A DNA stretch of 64,000 bases, taken from Flavobacterium sp. WV_118_3. Its GTDB lineage: Bacteria > Bacteroidota > Bacteroidia > Flavobacteriales > Flavobacteriaceae. The notes beneath the pieces are model-generated. The model did not search any database. It saw nothing but the letters and a program-made list of their open reading frames with translations, and had not been told where the DNA came from. Below, in pieces: positions 9,044 through 18,025 of this stretch. Each line of letters begins with the position of its first letter. Positions within the stretch are counted from its first letter, which is position 1. The translations under genes were made by a program, and so were the position numbers. The stretch spans positions 2,542,001-2,606,000 of the forward strand of contig NZ_CP156060.1 of assembly GCF_039778605.1 (NCBI RefSeq), written 5' to 3'.

Positions 9044-11671
9044 CTATCTTATGAAATCAATGGCTTTTTCCAAGGCTTCTTTAATTCCGCCAGGGTTTTT
9101 CCCTCCTGCCGTTGCGAAGAATGGTTGTCCACCTCCACCACCCTGGATGTATTTTCCAAGTTCGCGTACTACTTGTCCGGCGTTAAGTCCTTTTTCGGCT
9201 ACCAGTTCTTTCGAAATATAACAGGTTAACATCGGCTTCCCTTCGTCGGCAGTTGCCAATAATAGGAATAGATTAGTCCCTAAGTTTCCTAATTCATAAG
9301 CCAGGTCTTTCGCTCCGTTTGGATCTAAATCTACCTGCTTCGCTAAGAATTGAACACCATTGATTTCCTGAAGTTCTCCAACTAATGCTCCTTTTAGGTT
9401 TTTCGCCTTTTCTTTTAATAAGGCTTCCAACTGTTTTTTCAGTTTCGCATTTTCATCCTGCAACGAAACAACCGCTTTAATCGTATCCTGTGGATTTTTC
9501 AACGCTTCTTTGATCTCTTTTAAGGTAGTTTCCTGCGATGCAAAAAAGTCTTTTACGGCTTCGTTTGTGATCGCTTCTATACGACGGATTCCGGCTGCAA
9601 CACCACCTTCACTTGTGATTTTAAAATACCAGATATCGGCGGTATTCGGCACGTGAATTCCTCCACAAAGCTCCATACTTTCACCAAATTTAATGGCCCG
9701 TACGTTATCACCGTATTTTTCACCGAATAAAGCCATTGCGCCTTCTTCGATCGCTTGTGAAAACGGAATGCTTCTTCTTTCGATTAAAGGCAATTGTTCG
9801 CGGATTCGCGCATTTACAAAATTTTCAACCTGTTTTAATTCTTCGTCGGTCACTTTTGCAAAATGCGAAAAGTCAAAACGAAGGTAATTTGGAGCGACCA
9901 ACGATCCTTTTTGCTCCACATGCGTTCCTAAAACCGAACGCAAAGCCTGGTGCAATAAGTGTGTCGCCGAGTGACTATTTGCCGACTGATTGCGTAGTTC
10001 TTTATTAACTTTTGCGTCAAAGGTACCGTTTATATTTTCCGGTAATTTTTTCGTAAAATGCAGAATCAGGTTGCTTTCTTTTTTGGTGTCAATAATTTCG
10101 ATGGTTTCGTTTGCCGATACCAAAACACCTTTATCACCAACCTGTCCACCACCTTCCGGATAGAAAGGCGTGTTATCCAGAACAATCTGGTATAATTTTC
10201 CGTCTTTTTTACTGTCTACTTTTCTGAAACGGGTGATTTTAACCTCATTTTCCGTTTGATCATAGCCTACAAAGGTTTCAACATTTCCATCTACCAAAAT
10301 CGTCCAGTCATCTGTCGAAACTTCGGAAGCCTCACGCGAACGGTCTTTTTGTTTTTTCATTGCCGCTTCAAAACCGGCTTCATCATAATTATAACCTCTT
10401 TCTCGTAAGATCAACTCGGTTAAATCTTTCGGAAAACCGAATGTATCGTATAATTCGAATACTTTGTCTCCGGAAATAACAATACCTTTTGTTTCGGCAA
10501 TTACGTTTTCCAACAGATGTAATCCTTGTTCTAATTTTTTAAGGAACGACGCCTCTTCTTCTCTGATCACATTCATCACCAATGTTTTCTGAGCCGTGAT
10601 TTCCGGGAAGAATGCGCCCATCTGATCGCTTAACACCTGTACCAATTCATAAATGAATGGCTCTTTTTTATCTAAGAAGGTAAACGCATAACGGATTGCA
10701 CGACGTAAAATACGACGGATTACATAACCCGCACCGGTATTAGACGGTAATTGTCCGTCGGCAATAGCAAAGGCTACCGCACGCACGTGATCCACGATAA
10801 CGCGGATGGCAATGTTTATTTTTTCTTCGTCTTCGTCTTTTGCTTTAATCGTATATTTTGCACCGGTTAGGCTTTCTACTTTTTCAATAAGCGGCGAAAA
10901 CACATCGGTATCATAATTCGACTTTACGTTTTGTAATACCATACACAAACGCTCAAATCCCATTCCGGTATCGACGTGTTGTGCCGGTAATTTTTCAAGA
11001 GAACCATCGGCTTTACGGTTGAATTCCATAAATACGTTGTTCCAGATTTCTACTACCTGCGGATGATCGGCATTTACCAAATCTTTCCCTGCAACTTTAG
11101 CTTTTTCTTCTGCCGAACGGATGTCCACGTGAATCTCGCTACATGGTCCGCATGGTCCCTGGTCGCCCATTTCCCAGAAGTTATCCTTTTTGTTTCCTAA
11201 CAGGATACGATCTTCCGAAATAAGGGTTTTCCAAATATCGTAGGCTTCCTGGTCGAAAGGAACATTTTCCTCTTTGCTACCTTCGAAAACCGTTACATAT
11301 AAAATATCTTTATCGATCTTATACACCTCGGTTAATAATTCCCAGGCCCAATTGATCGCTTCTTTTTTAAAATAATCGCCGAAACTCCAGTTTCCTAACA
11401 TTTCGAACATCGTGTGGTGGTAGGTATCGATTCCTACTTCTTCCAGGTCGTTGTGTTTCCCGGATACGCGCAGACATTTCTGTGTATCGGCTATACGGGC
11501 GCTTTTTGGTGTTCCATTCCCCAGGAAAAACTCTTTAAACTGAGCCATTCCGGAATTGTTGAACATCAAAGTAGGATCGTCTTTTAGAACGATCGGAGCC
11601 GAAGGCACAATCAGGTGGCCTTTGCTTTGAAAAAAGTCGAGAAACTGTTTTCTGACGTCTTGTGATTTCAT
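9044..11671 (-). CDS. alaS: Alanyl-tRNA synthetase
   Basis: 875 residues, the normal length. It starts at the ATG giving [10 protein letters not shown]; another ATG three codons upstream exists. The class II aminoacylation core is at the N-terminus ([40 protein letters not shown], and [10 protein letters not shown] further on). The editing domain follows with the zinc-site histidines in [14 protein letters not shown] and the CGGIHV motif, and the C-terminal oligomerisation/C-Ala domain ends [17 protein letters not shown]. It charges tRNA-Ala and clears Ser/Gly mischarging. Standalone transcription unit with its own terminator. Confidence 0.98.
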   Translation of the reverse strand: MKSQDVRKQFLDFFQSKGHLIVPSAPIVLKDDPTLMFNNSGMAQFKEFFLGNGTPKSARIADTQKCLRVSGKHNDLEEVGIDTYHHTMFEMLGNWSFGDYFKKEAINWAWELLTEVYKIDKDILYVTVFEGSKEENVPFDQEAYDIWKTLISEDRILLGNKKDNFWEMGDQGPCGPCSEIHVDIRSAEEKAKVAGKDLVNADHPQVVEIWNNVFMEFNRKADGSLEKLPAQHVDTGMGFERLCMVLQNVKSNYDTDVFSPLIEKVESLTGAKYTIKAKDEDEEKINIAIRVIVDHVRAVAFAIADGQLPSNTGAGYVIRRILRRAIRYAFTFLDKKEPFIYELVQVLSDQMGAFFPEITAQKTLVMNVIREEEASFLKKLEQGLHLLENVIAETKGIVISGDKVFELYDTFGFPKDLTELILRERGYNYDEAGFEAAMKKQKDRSREASEVSTDDWTILVDGNVETFVGYDQTENEVKITRFRKVDSKKDGKLYQIVLDNTPFYPEGGGQVGDKGVLVSANETIEIIDTKKESNLILHFTKKLPENINGTFDAKVNKELRNQSANSHSATHLLHQALRSVLGTHVEQKGSLVAPNYLRFDFSHFAKVTDEELKQVENFVNARIREQLPLIERRSIPFSQAIEEGAMALFGEKYGDNVRAIKFGESMELCGGIHVPNTADIWYFKITSEGGVAAGIRRIEAITNEAVKDFFASQETTLKEIKEALKNPQDTIKAVVSLQDENAKLKKQLEALLKEKAKNLKGALVGELQEINGVQFLAKQVDLDPNGAKDLAYELGNLGTNLFLLLATADEGKPMLTCYISKELVAEKGLNAGQVVRELGKYIQGGGGGQPFFATAGGKNPGGIKEALEKAIDFIR

Positions 11672-11928
11672 ATACTGCATTGTTTGACGCGAATTGACTT
11701 CGCCCGTATTGTATTAAATTCTTCTTAAAATTAAATAAACCTTCCGACCTATACCTCCTGTTATCATCAACTTACACTTAACATACCATTACCTAACACG
11801 CAAGAAACAAGCTAAATGTTGCTTCGGGAAAGTATTTTACAGAAACATTTATTAAATTTGTTCGTCTAACCTTACAAAAGGTTGCCGTTTAACTTTTTAT
11901 AAGGTGCAAAAATAGTATATTTTAGAAA

Positions 11929-12906
11929 ATGTCGAAGGTAAAATATTATTACGATTCTGAAAAATTAGCCTATCAAAAAATCAAACCCAAAAAAGGGCGC
12001 CGTGTGGGATATATCAGTTTGTTTTTAGTCGCATCGGCTTTATTCGGTTTTTTGTGTTTTGTCGTACTGATTAACACCCCTTTTTTCGAAACGCCGAAAG
12101 ATAAATTACAAGCCCGTGAAATCGAGAATTTAAAAATCAATTATGCCATTCTGAACCGAAAGATGGATCAGTTGGACGATGTATTAAGCGATCTGGAAGA
12201 GCGTGACAACAATCTTTACCGGGTTTATTTTAACAGTTCTCCGATTCCCGATGAGCAGCGTCGCGCCGGTTTTGGCGGAATCAATCGCTACAAAGCATTG
12301 GAAGGCTATAACAATTCGGATTTGGTGATGAATACCACCCGCCGTGTGGATGTGATCACCAAACAATTGGTAATTCAATCGCGTTCGCTCGACGAAATAT
12401 TAAAACTGGCCAAAGACAAAGAGAAGCTTCTTTCGGCTATTCCGGCTATCCAACCGGTAAAAAATGAAGATTTAAAACATATGGCGTCCGGTTTCGGATA
12501 CCGGAGTGATCCGTTTACCAAAGTGCGGAAGTTCCATGCCGGAATGGATTTTTCAGCTAAAACCGGAACTCCGATTTTTGCTACCGGCGACGGAGTGGTG
12601 CGCAGAGCCGATAATTCCCTTTCCGGATACGGGAATCATATCGAAATCACCCATGGCTATGGTTATGAAACCTTATATGCCCATTTGAGCAAATACAATG
12701 TTCGACCGGGACAACGTGTTAAAAGAGGCGACATTATCGGATATGTGGGGAGTACCGGACGTTCGGAAGCACCTCACCTCCATTATGAAGTTCATAAAAA
12801 CGGAGCAGTGGTGAACCCGCTGAATTTCTATTACGGCTCGATTTCGGCCAAAGAATATGTTTTAATTTCACAATTAGCTAACCAAGAAAACCAATCGCTC
12901 GACTAA
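11929..12906 (+). CDS. M23 family metallopeptidase (LytM-like), membrane-anchored
   Basis: 325 residues. A transmembrane segment at about 28-49 follows a basic N-terminus. A coiled-coil region at about 60-100 and a linker lead to a LytM domain from about 185. The zinc and catalytic residues are present: HAGMD (His203, Asp207) and HLHYE (His283, His285). It is therefore probably an active peptidoglycan endopeptidase in the periplasm. The stop codon overlaps the ATG of the next gene (TAATG), so the MerR-type regulator is translationally coupled to it. Divergent from alaS. Confidence 0.93.
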   Translation: MSKVKYYYDSEKLAYQKIKPKKGRRVGYISLFLVASALFGFLCFVVLINTPFFETPKDKLQAREIENLKINYAILNRKMDQLDDVLSDLEERDNNLYRVYFNSSPIPDEQRRAGFGGINRYKALEGYNNSDLVMNTTRRVDVITKQLVIQSRSLDEILKLAKDKEKLLSAIPAIQPVKNEDLKHMASGFGYRSDPFTKVRKFHAGMDFSAKTGTPIFATGDGVVRRADNSLSGYGNHIEITHGYGYETLYAHLSKYNVRPGQRVKRGDIIGYVGSTGRSEAPHLHYEVHKNGAVVNPLNFYYGSISAKEYVLISQLANQENQSLD

Positions 12907-13235
12907 TGCATTTAGACTTACCAGAAAAGAGATATTACAGTATTGGCGAACTCGCCAAGGCCTTTAACGTAAATGCTTCCCTGATTCGTTTTTGGGACAA
13001 GGAATTCGATATTCTGAAGCCGAAAAAAAATGCAAAGGGAAACCGGATGTTTACGCCGGAAGATGTCAAAAATCTGCAATTGATTTACCATCTGGTAAAA
13101 GAACGCGGCTTTACACTCGAAGGAGCCAAAATCCATTTAAAGGAAGCACAGAAAAAAACGCTGGATAAATTCGAAATCATTCGTAAATTAGAAGCTATCA
13201 AAATTCAATTATTGAATATTAAAAACGAATTATAA
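12906..13235 (+). CDS. MerR family transcriptional regulator
   Basis: 109 residues. The N-terminal winged helix-turn-helix reads YYSIGELAKAFNVNASLIRFW, followed by the wing (KNAKGNRMFTPEDV) and a C-terminal helix (HLVKERGFTLEGAKIHL) ending in a coiled coil. No ligand-binding domain follows, so the effector is unknown. It overlaps the M23 gene by one base. The partnership with a cell-wall peptidase is common in Flavobacteria. Confidence 0.88.
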   Translation: MHLDLPEKRYYSIGELAKAFNVNASLIRFWDKEFDILKPKKNAKGNRMFTPEDVKNLQLIYHLVKERGFTLEGAKIHLKEAQKKTLDKFEIIRKLEAIKIQLLNIKNEL

Positions 13236-13317
13236 CAATTCTTTAAGAAAGCCTGTTTGTAACGCATCAGGCCAACATACGACTAATAGTACAAAAAACA
13301 ATCTAAAAAAAGTAATT

Positions 13318-13905
13318 ATGAAAAAATGGTTAGTTCCCGGAATTATTGTATTCCTGATTATTGTAGTCTATTTTTGGGCTAAAGGCATCAACAATACTGC
13401 TGTTCAAATGGACCAGGCTTCACAGGAAGCATGGGGTAACGTACAAACCTCGTATCAACGACGAAATGACCTGATCGGTAATTTGGTAAACACGGTTAAA
13501 GGGGCTGCCGATTTCGAAAAAAGTACGCTGGAAGCAGTAGTAAAAGCCCGTTCGGAAGCGACCAAAACTACAATCGATCCTTCGAATATTACACCAGAAC
13601 AATTGGCGGAGTTTAACAAAGCGCAAAGCGGTGTTTCTTCGGCTTTATCGCGTTTATTGGTTACCGTTGAACAATATCCGGATTTAAAAGCGAACCAGAA
13701 CTTCTTAAAACTTCAGGACGAGCTGGCGAGTACCGAAAATCAGATTTTAACAGCCAGAACCCGTTTTAACGAGTCGGTTAAAGGCTACAACAGTCATATT
13801 AAAATGTTCCCGAACAGCATTTTTGCCGGAATGTTCGGATTTAAAGAAAAAGCGTATTTCAATGCCGTAGAAGGTGCTGAAAAACCGGTTGAAGTAAAAT
13901 TCTAA
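13318..13905 (+). CDS. lemA: LemA family protein
   Basis: 195 residues with an N-terminal membrane anchor (WLVPGIIVFLIIVVYFWA) and the LemA core: AWGNVQTSYQRRNDLIGNLV, then LLVTVEQYPDLKANQNF and the N-terminal-proximal ARTRFNESVKGYN motif, ending with the FAGMFGFKEKAYF block. All are conserved LemA landmarks. The fold is a helical bundle of unclear function, often encoded next to TPM-domain proteins, as here. The next gene starts 2 bp after the stop. Confidence 0.93.
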   Translation: MKKWLVPGIIVFLIIVVYFWAKGINNTAVQMDQASQEAWGNVQTSYQRRNDLIGNLVNTVKGAADFEKSTLEAVVKARSEATKTTIDPSNITPEQLAEFNKAQSGVSSALSRLLVTVEQYPDLKANQNFLKLQDELASTENQILTARTRFNESVKGYNSHIKMFPNSIFAGMFGFKEKAYFNAVEGAEKPVEVKF

Positions 13906-13907
13906 AA

Positions 13908-14348
13908 ATGATGTCGGCTACTGAAAATTTCCTGACTCCAGAAGAAGAACGTGCAATCGTGAACGCGATTCAGATTGCCGAACAAAATACTTCCGGGGAA
14001 ATCAGAGTCCATCTGGAAGATCATAGCGAAAAACCTCCGGTCGAAAGAGCGCAGGAGGTTTTTTACTCCCTTGGCATGGACAAAACCAAAGCCCGAAACG
14101 GCGTTTTGTTTTACATAGGGGTTTCCGATCATACTTTTGCCATTATCGGTGATGAAGGCATTCATAAGGTCGTGGAAGACGATTTTTGGGACTGTACCAG
14201 AGACATCGTGATAGCACACTTCAAAAACAGACGTTATAAAGACGGTTTGGTAGATGGTATCATCAAAGCCGGCGAACGTTTAAAACAGTATTTTCCTTTT
14301 GAAAGTGACGATACCAACGAATTATCGAACGAAATATCCAAAGGATAA
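13908..14348 (+). CDS. TPM domain protein (soluble)
   Basis: 146 residues with no signal peptide or membrane segment. The TPM (Psb32/YgcG-like) core is visible as AIQIAEQNTSGEIRVHLE, NGVLFYIGVSDHTFAIIGDE and HFKNRRYKDGLVDGI. It lies 2 bp after lemA and directly abuts the next TPM gene, so the three genes form one operon. Function unknown; the related proteins are linked with membrane quality control. Confidence 0.85.
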   Translation: MMSATENFLTPEEERAIVNAIQIAEQNTSGEIRVHLEDHSEKPPVERAQEVFYSLGMDKTKARNGVLFYIGVSDHTFAIIGDEGIHKVVEDDFWDCTRDIVIAHFKNRRYKDGLVDGIIKAGERLKQYFPFESDDTNELSNEISKG

Positions 14349-15161
14349 ATGACACATTGTATTGCTAAATTTATTAAAAGCCTGTTGTTGCCGGTATTCT
14401 TTTTACTGCTGCAACCGGTTTCGGCACAGTTTACCATACCGGAAAAGCCAAAATTTCAAACGAGCGTTTACGATTATGCTAATCTTTTAAGTCCGCAGGA
14501 AAAACAAAGCCTGGAAGAAAAACTGGTTCGTTATTCCGATTCGACCTCAACACAGATTGTAGTCGCTACTATCGAGTCGTTAAAAGGCGAGGATATCGGG
14601 ATATTAACCCCGAAATGGGCACATCAATGGGGTATCGGACAGGCAAAAGAGGATAATGGTGTTTTTATACTGTTAGCCAAAAACGAGCGCCGTATCTGGA
14701 TTGCCCCGGGTTATGGCGTGGAAGATCGGCTAACTGCCGGTATCGTTGGCGAAATCACGAGGGAAGTCATTATCCCGCAATTTAAAGCCGGTAGTTATTA
14801 TAACGGACTCGATAAAGGCACCGACGCAATTGTGGAGGTACTGAAAGGAAAATACAAAGGCACCCGAAAAGGGGATAAATCCGACGATGGTGTAGCTGGT
14901 ATCTTTATTTTTATCTTTATTGTCATTATCCTGATTATCGTGTTAGCGCGTGGACGTAAGTCCGGTGGTGGCGGTAATGGAGGCATTGGCGGTGGTGGCG
15001 GACCTGATTTACTGGACATGATCATCCTGAGCAGCCTTGGCCGTGGTGGCGGAGGTGGTTTTGGAGGCGGAAGTTCCGGTGGCGGTTTTGGCGGCGGTGG
15101 ATTCGGTGGCGGCTTTGGCGGCGGCGGATTTAGCGGTGGCGGAGCCGGAGGAAGTTGGTAA
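14349..15161 (+). CDS. YgcG-type TPM domain protein with Gly-rich tail
   Basis: 270 residues. A signal peptide ends near VSAQF, then comes a TPM domain (VYDYANLLSPQEKQSLEEKL, NGVFILLAKNERRIWIAPGYGVED), a transmembrane segment (IFIFIFIVIILIIVLA) and a tail of Gly/Ser/Phe repeats (GGGFGGG units). This is the usual YgcG architecture, with the TPM domain outside the cytoplasm. The ATG follows the previous stop with no gap. The reverse strand of the Gly-rich part gives a spurious Pro-rich frame. A terminator follows. Confidence 0.9.
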   Translation: MTHCIAKFIKSLLLPVFFLLLQPVSAQFTIPEKPKFQTSVYDYANLLSPQEKQSLEEKLVRYSDSTSTQIVVATIESLKGEDIGILTPKWAHQWGIGQAKEDNGVFILLAKNERRIWIAPGYGVEDRLTAGIVGEITREVIIPQFKAGSYYNGLDKGTDAIVEVLKGKYKGTRKGDKSDDGVAGIFIFIFIVIILIIVLARGRKSGGGGNGGIGGGGGPDLLDMIILSSLGRGGGGGFGGGSSGGGFGGGGFGGGFGGGGFSGGGAGGSW

Positions 15162-15206
15162 CATACTGAAACAATATAAGACAAAGCCGGACTCGTTCCG
15201 GCTTTT
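15157..15206 (+). repeat. 50-bp direct repeat, left copy (gene end plus terminator)
   Basis: The stretch from the TAA of the TPM gene through the terminator stem (GCCGGA / TCCGGC plus T-run, about 15183-15208) recurs nearly unchanged at 17072-17121. The left copy works as the terminator of the lemA/TPM operon. Confidence 0.8.
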
Positions 15207-15272
15207 GTTCTAATAGGCTCTCCCTGAATAATAACATTCTGCATTTCTATTTTCAGAATGAAAAGACATTCT

Positions 15273-16316
15273 TTAGGGGAGTATTTTAGAATAAATATAA
15301 AAATCGGTTGCCTTTTCGACCTTAATGGTTCCTTTTTCTATCATGTTATTACCTTTTAATAAAGTTGACGCCCGAGCAAATCTTCTAAAAGGTCGTCGAT
15401 GCATTAGTAACCCTGCAAGTCCATTCATTTTAACCGGAATCTGATAATTAAGATATTGTGTTTTTATTTCTTCTACTATAAGAATTTGTTTTTTCTTTCT
15501 TGCGGGTATTCTAGTTGTATACTCCTCTTTTATTTCTCTTTTTTCGTCTTTAGTTCCTCCTTTTTTCGTCGTCATCCCTACAGAAACTTCTATAGAAGTT
15601 TCTCCTAATGACATCCCTACTTTCAATCCCAATTTAAGTCCGATAGATCTTTCTACGTCCCATTTTGTAGATGTCCCCTGAGTAATGGTGTACGTTTTTT
15701 TAAACAAATCTTCCTCATCCGAATCATTATCAATGATGGTTCTGGTTGTTTTATATTCCGAATTTTCATCACCCATAGGGGTAATTTTCGGTACTCCCAT
15801 TGTTAGATAAACACAATAATTTCCACCATTATCTTTACATGGTTCGAAAATTTTACAAGGACCTCCATTAACAGCTATAGGTGTTTCACGAATAGCACAG
15901 GTTTGATAATCATTAATCGTAACTCCACTCGGTTTTTCCATTTGGTGTCTTTTAACTTTAAAGACTTCCAATACTTGTTCTTCGGTAGTATACCCCAATT
16001 GCTTGATATGATCCGGTGTCACTTTCTCCCTAAGAACTACTCTACCCTTACTCTCAGGTACCTTCAGACGATATTCTGCAATAATAGGAACTGTATATAT
16101 AAATTCTAATTTCATTCCTTCCAAAAGCCTATCCAGTTCTTCTTTATTTAATGTCTCCGTAACTGATTCCCTTTCAATTAACCTGCCTGAAGCCGATTTT
16201 AACTGATCTTGCTGATTTTCCTTGTAATTCTCCATCTCATTACTACAGGAAAGACACCATACTGTTGTACTTAAAACAACAACTCCAATTTTAATTTTTT
16301 GTACTATTGTTTTCAT
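15273..16316 (-). CDS. Lipoprotein with an aerolysin/ETX-MTX2-like C-terminal half
   Basis: 347 residues with a signal peptide and lipobox (WCLSC, lipidated Cys24). Residues about 50-130 are charged and helical. Residues 140-170 hold five cysteines (including GGPCKIFEPC and NYC), suggesting disulfides. From about 205 the sequence alternates polar and hydrophobic residues (KKTYTITQGTSTKWDVERS, then GLKLGLKVGMSLGETSIEVS) and leads into a Thr/Lys-rich turn and a strand after IPARKKKQILIVEE. That layout resembles the aerolysin/ETX-MTX2 pore-forming fold, including the 'IP-x-basic' step before the last strands. No family name is certain. It is bracketed by two copies of a terminator repeat and followed by a decayed duplicated unit, so it may be an acquired gene. 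Confidence 0.55.
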   Translation of the reverse strand: MKTIVQKIKIGVVVLSTTVWCLSCSNEMENYKENQQDQLKSASGRLIERESVTETLNKEELDRLLEGMKLEFIYTVPIIAEYRLKVPESKGRVVLREKVTPDHIKQLGYTTEEQVLEVFKVKRHQMEKPSGVTINDYQTCAIRETPIAVNGGPCKIFEPCKDNGGNYCVYLTMGVPKITPMGDENSEYKTTRTIIDNDSDEEDLFKKTYTITQGTSTKWDVERSIGLKLGLKVGMSLGETSIEVSVGMTTKKGGTKDEKREIKEEYTTRIPARKKKQILIVEEIKTQYLNYQIPVKMNGLAGLLMHRRPFRRFARASTLLKGNNMIEKGTIKVEKATDFYIYSKILP

Positions 16317-16787
16317 ATTAAATGTTTAAAAATTTCATATCTATATTTAGAGAAAAACAAACAAAACAGTGATAAAAGCACTTTATACCTATCATCAATT
16401 TACAAAACCCGTAGACGGAAAATCCAAGTACATCTATACTTGAACCCATTTTGTATAGCTTTGACCTCTCAATAGTTTATAAACATTTAAAAATCAAAAA
16501 AATCGATAACACTATCATTGTCATCAATAATTTGATCATTAAAACAACATATCAAATAGTATCCAAAATATTGTGTACTGATTCTGATGCCGAGAAGAAA
16601 TATTTCTTTAATAAGTATGATTTTTTAAGGTCATCCCCCGTTACTATTCATTTTGTTTACTGAAAAACTATCCATTTTAAGTGTAAAATTGCTCCATGCT
16701 AGGCAGACGGTATTGGAAACAACCGCAACACCGTGAGAAGTGTAGGGCAGATAAGGTAGGTGTGGTTATTTCCTAAATTCTCAAAAT
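16317..16787. other. AT-rich non-coding stretch with conserved block of a duplicated unit
   Basis: No credible gene. An open frame at 16451-16663 has no recognisable features. From about 16690 a block (GCAGACGGTATTGGAAACAA and the following 30 bases, to about 16738) matches 17351-17398 almost exactly; it is the upstream part of the duplicated unit. Confidence 0.5.
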
Positions 16788-16992
16788 ATAGATTCTAAGA
16801 AAAAAACAAAAATCATCAAGAGATTTCCCCATACGACAAAAAGCTATGATTGTCACCTTACCAAAAGTAAACGACAATTTATCTATGGTGTTGGAACAGA
16901 AGATTGAGTATAAAAATCATGCTTATTTTTTTATACCCGAAAAAGGGTATTTCGATGAATATTTAGAATACTAGAAAGAAAATGAATTTTAA
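16788..16992 (+). pseudogene. Decayed copy of the 67-residue protein gene at 17441
   Basis: Aligned by eye with 17441-17644: the start is ATA instead of ATG, the first two thirds are scrambled, and the last third still matches (TATAAAAATCATGCTTATTT and the codons after it). An internal TAG falls where the intact copy has TCA. The upstream block and the downstream hairpin also match, so the whole unit was duplicated and this copy decayed. Confidence 0.7.
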
Positions 16993-17036
16993 AAAGTCAG
17001 TGCTGCTCCAAAAGTAAAACAGCCCTTTTTATTTCT

Positions 17037-17070
17037 AAACCTTACGGTCTTTTAGATCTTTCAGGTTTTA
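17037..17070. repeat. Degenerate copy of the 33-bp palindromic repeat
   Basis: Same position within its unit as the intact repeat at 17690, but several bases differ and the arms no longer pair well. Confidence 0.6.
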
Positions 17071-17071
17071 A

Positions 17072-17121
17072 GGTAACATACTGAAACAATATGAGACAAA
17101 GCCGGACAAGTTCCGGCTTTT
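17072..17121 (+). repeat. 50-bp direct repeat, right copy (terminator)
   Basis: Near-identical to 15157-15206, including ACATACTGAAACAATAT and the GCCGGA/TCCGGC type stem followed by a T-run. It does not follow an intact + strand gene here. Confidence 0.8.
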
Positions 17122-17440
17122 TATTTTTCCCTAAAAATCATACTGCGAATTATATACTATATTTATTCTTTCCTTTTCTTTTTCTGGTTCAAAAAGCAGC
17201 TTTATTGTATATCTTTTTATTAAAATGGCTTGATTTATATTTAATCTAAAAATCGCTATATATCAATACATTACAATAAAAAATAAGTTAAAAATGGTAA
17301 ATTTAATGATTCCTAAGTTCTCACTTTAGAGTTACAAAAAATTTCCCTCATGCCATGCAGACGGTATTGGAAACAACCGTAACACCGTGAGAAGTGTAGG
17401 ACTGCTAAAGTATGGGGGTTTTATTTTAAATTCTTAAAAT
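17122..17440. other. Non-coding leader of the small gene
   Basis: AT-rich, no gene seen. It contains the second copy of the conserved block (17351-17398), which ends about 42 bp before the ATG at 17441. The block may be a leader or regulatory sequence, since it was retained in both copies. Confidence 0.45.
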
Positions 17441-17644
17441 ATGGATTCTAAAAACAACGAAGATGCTTTCAAAGAAGTATTGATGCGACAGGAAACAGTA
17501 GTGGAAGCACTGCAAAAAGTAAACAACACGTTATCTAAGACATTAGAAGAGGAAATGGGGTATAAAAATCATGCTTATTTTTTTATACTGGAAAACGGCT
17601 ATTTCTATGAATATTTAGAATACTCAAAGGAGAATAAATTTTAA
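17441..17644 (+). CDS. Hypothetical protein, 67 residues
   Basis: Starts MDSKNNEDAFKEVL. The first half is a likely amphipathic helix (VVEALQKVNNTLSKTLEEEM); the second half is aromatic (HAYFFILENGYFYEYLEY). There is no signal peptide. I do not recognise the family. A decayed paralogue lies 0.65 kb upstream in the same arrangement. A weak hairpin with T-run follows, then an intact 33-bp palindrome. Confidence 0.5.
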   Translation: MDSKNNEDAFKEVLMRQETVVEALQKVNNTLSKTLEEEMGYKNHAYFFILENGYFYEYLEYSKENKF

Positions 17645-17689
17645 AAAGTTAGGGCTGCCTCCAAAGTGAAACAACCCTTTTTTATTGCT

Positions 17690-17722
17690 AAACCTGACAG
17701 GTCTTTGAGACCTGTCAGGTTT
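17690..17722. repeat. 33-bp palindromic repeat, intact copy
   Basis: Arms AAACCTGACAGGTCT / AGACCTGTCAGGTTT around a short centre. Similar copies are at 17987-18019 and 19277-19309, with a decayed copy at 17037. All are intergenic; they can act as bidirectional hairpins. Confidence 0.8.
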
Positions 17723-17794
17723 GAAATCACTAAGGTATAGTGATCTTACTTTTTTTTCGTAAATTCACTTAAAATCAATAAAATAACAACGAAT

Positions 17795-17983
17795 ATGAAA
17801 AAATTAATTTTACTTATTGCTTTGACCACATTTGCTACAGTTACAGCAAATGCTCAAGAGAAAAAAAAAGAATACAGAAGTGCTGAATCTGGCAGATATG
17901 TAACAAAAAAACAGGCAGAAAAGAACCCCTCAACCACTTATAGCACAACCCGAAAAAGTGGTAATTCAAAAAGATCTAAATAA
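17795..17983 (+). CDS. Small secreted protein with SAxxGRYVTKKxAxxNPSTT motif
   Basis: 62 residues. A clear signal peptide (MKKLILLIALTTFATVTANA) is followed by a 41-residue mature part. The mature part holds RSAESGRYVTKKQAEKNPST, a motif found in many short bacterial proteins of unknown function, then a Ser/Lys/Arg-rich tail. Probably periplasmic. A palindromic repeat begins 4 bp after the stop and may terminate transcription. Confidence 0.7.
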   Translation: MKKLILLIALTTFATVTANAQEKKKEYRSAESGRYVTKKQAEKNPSTTYSTTRKSGNSKRSK

Positions 17984-17986
17984 CAC

Positions 17987-18019
17987 AAACCCGACAGGTC
18001 TTTAAGACCTGTCGGGTTT
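17987..18019. repeat. 33-bp palindromic repeat, copy with compensating change
   Basis: Arms AAACCCGACAGGTCT / AGACCTGTCGGGTTT. Compared with 17690 both arms changed together (CTGAC/GTCAG to CCGAC/GTCGG), keeping the pairing. It sits between convergent genes. Confidence 0.8.
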
Positions 18020-18025
18020 GAACTT

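Noticed and set aside
14798..15244. 148-codon Pro-rich frame on the minus strand
   Set aside because: It is the reverse complement of the Gly-rich repeats (GGN codons) of the TPM protein; no domain or start context.
16451..16663. 70-codon open frame
   Set aside because: AT-rich chance frame, no domain, no partner, inside the non-coding part of the duplicated unit.
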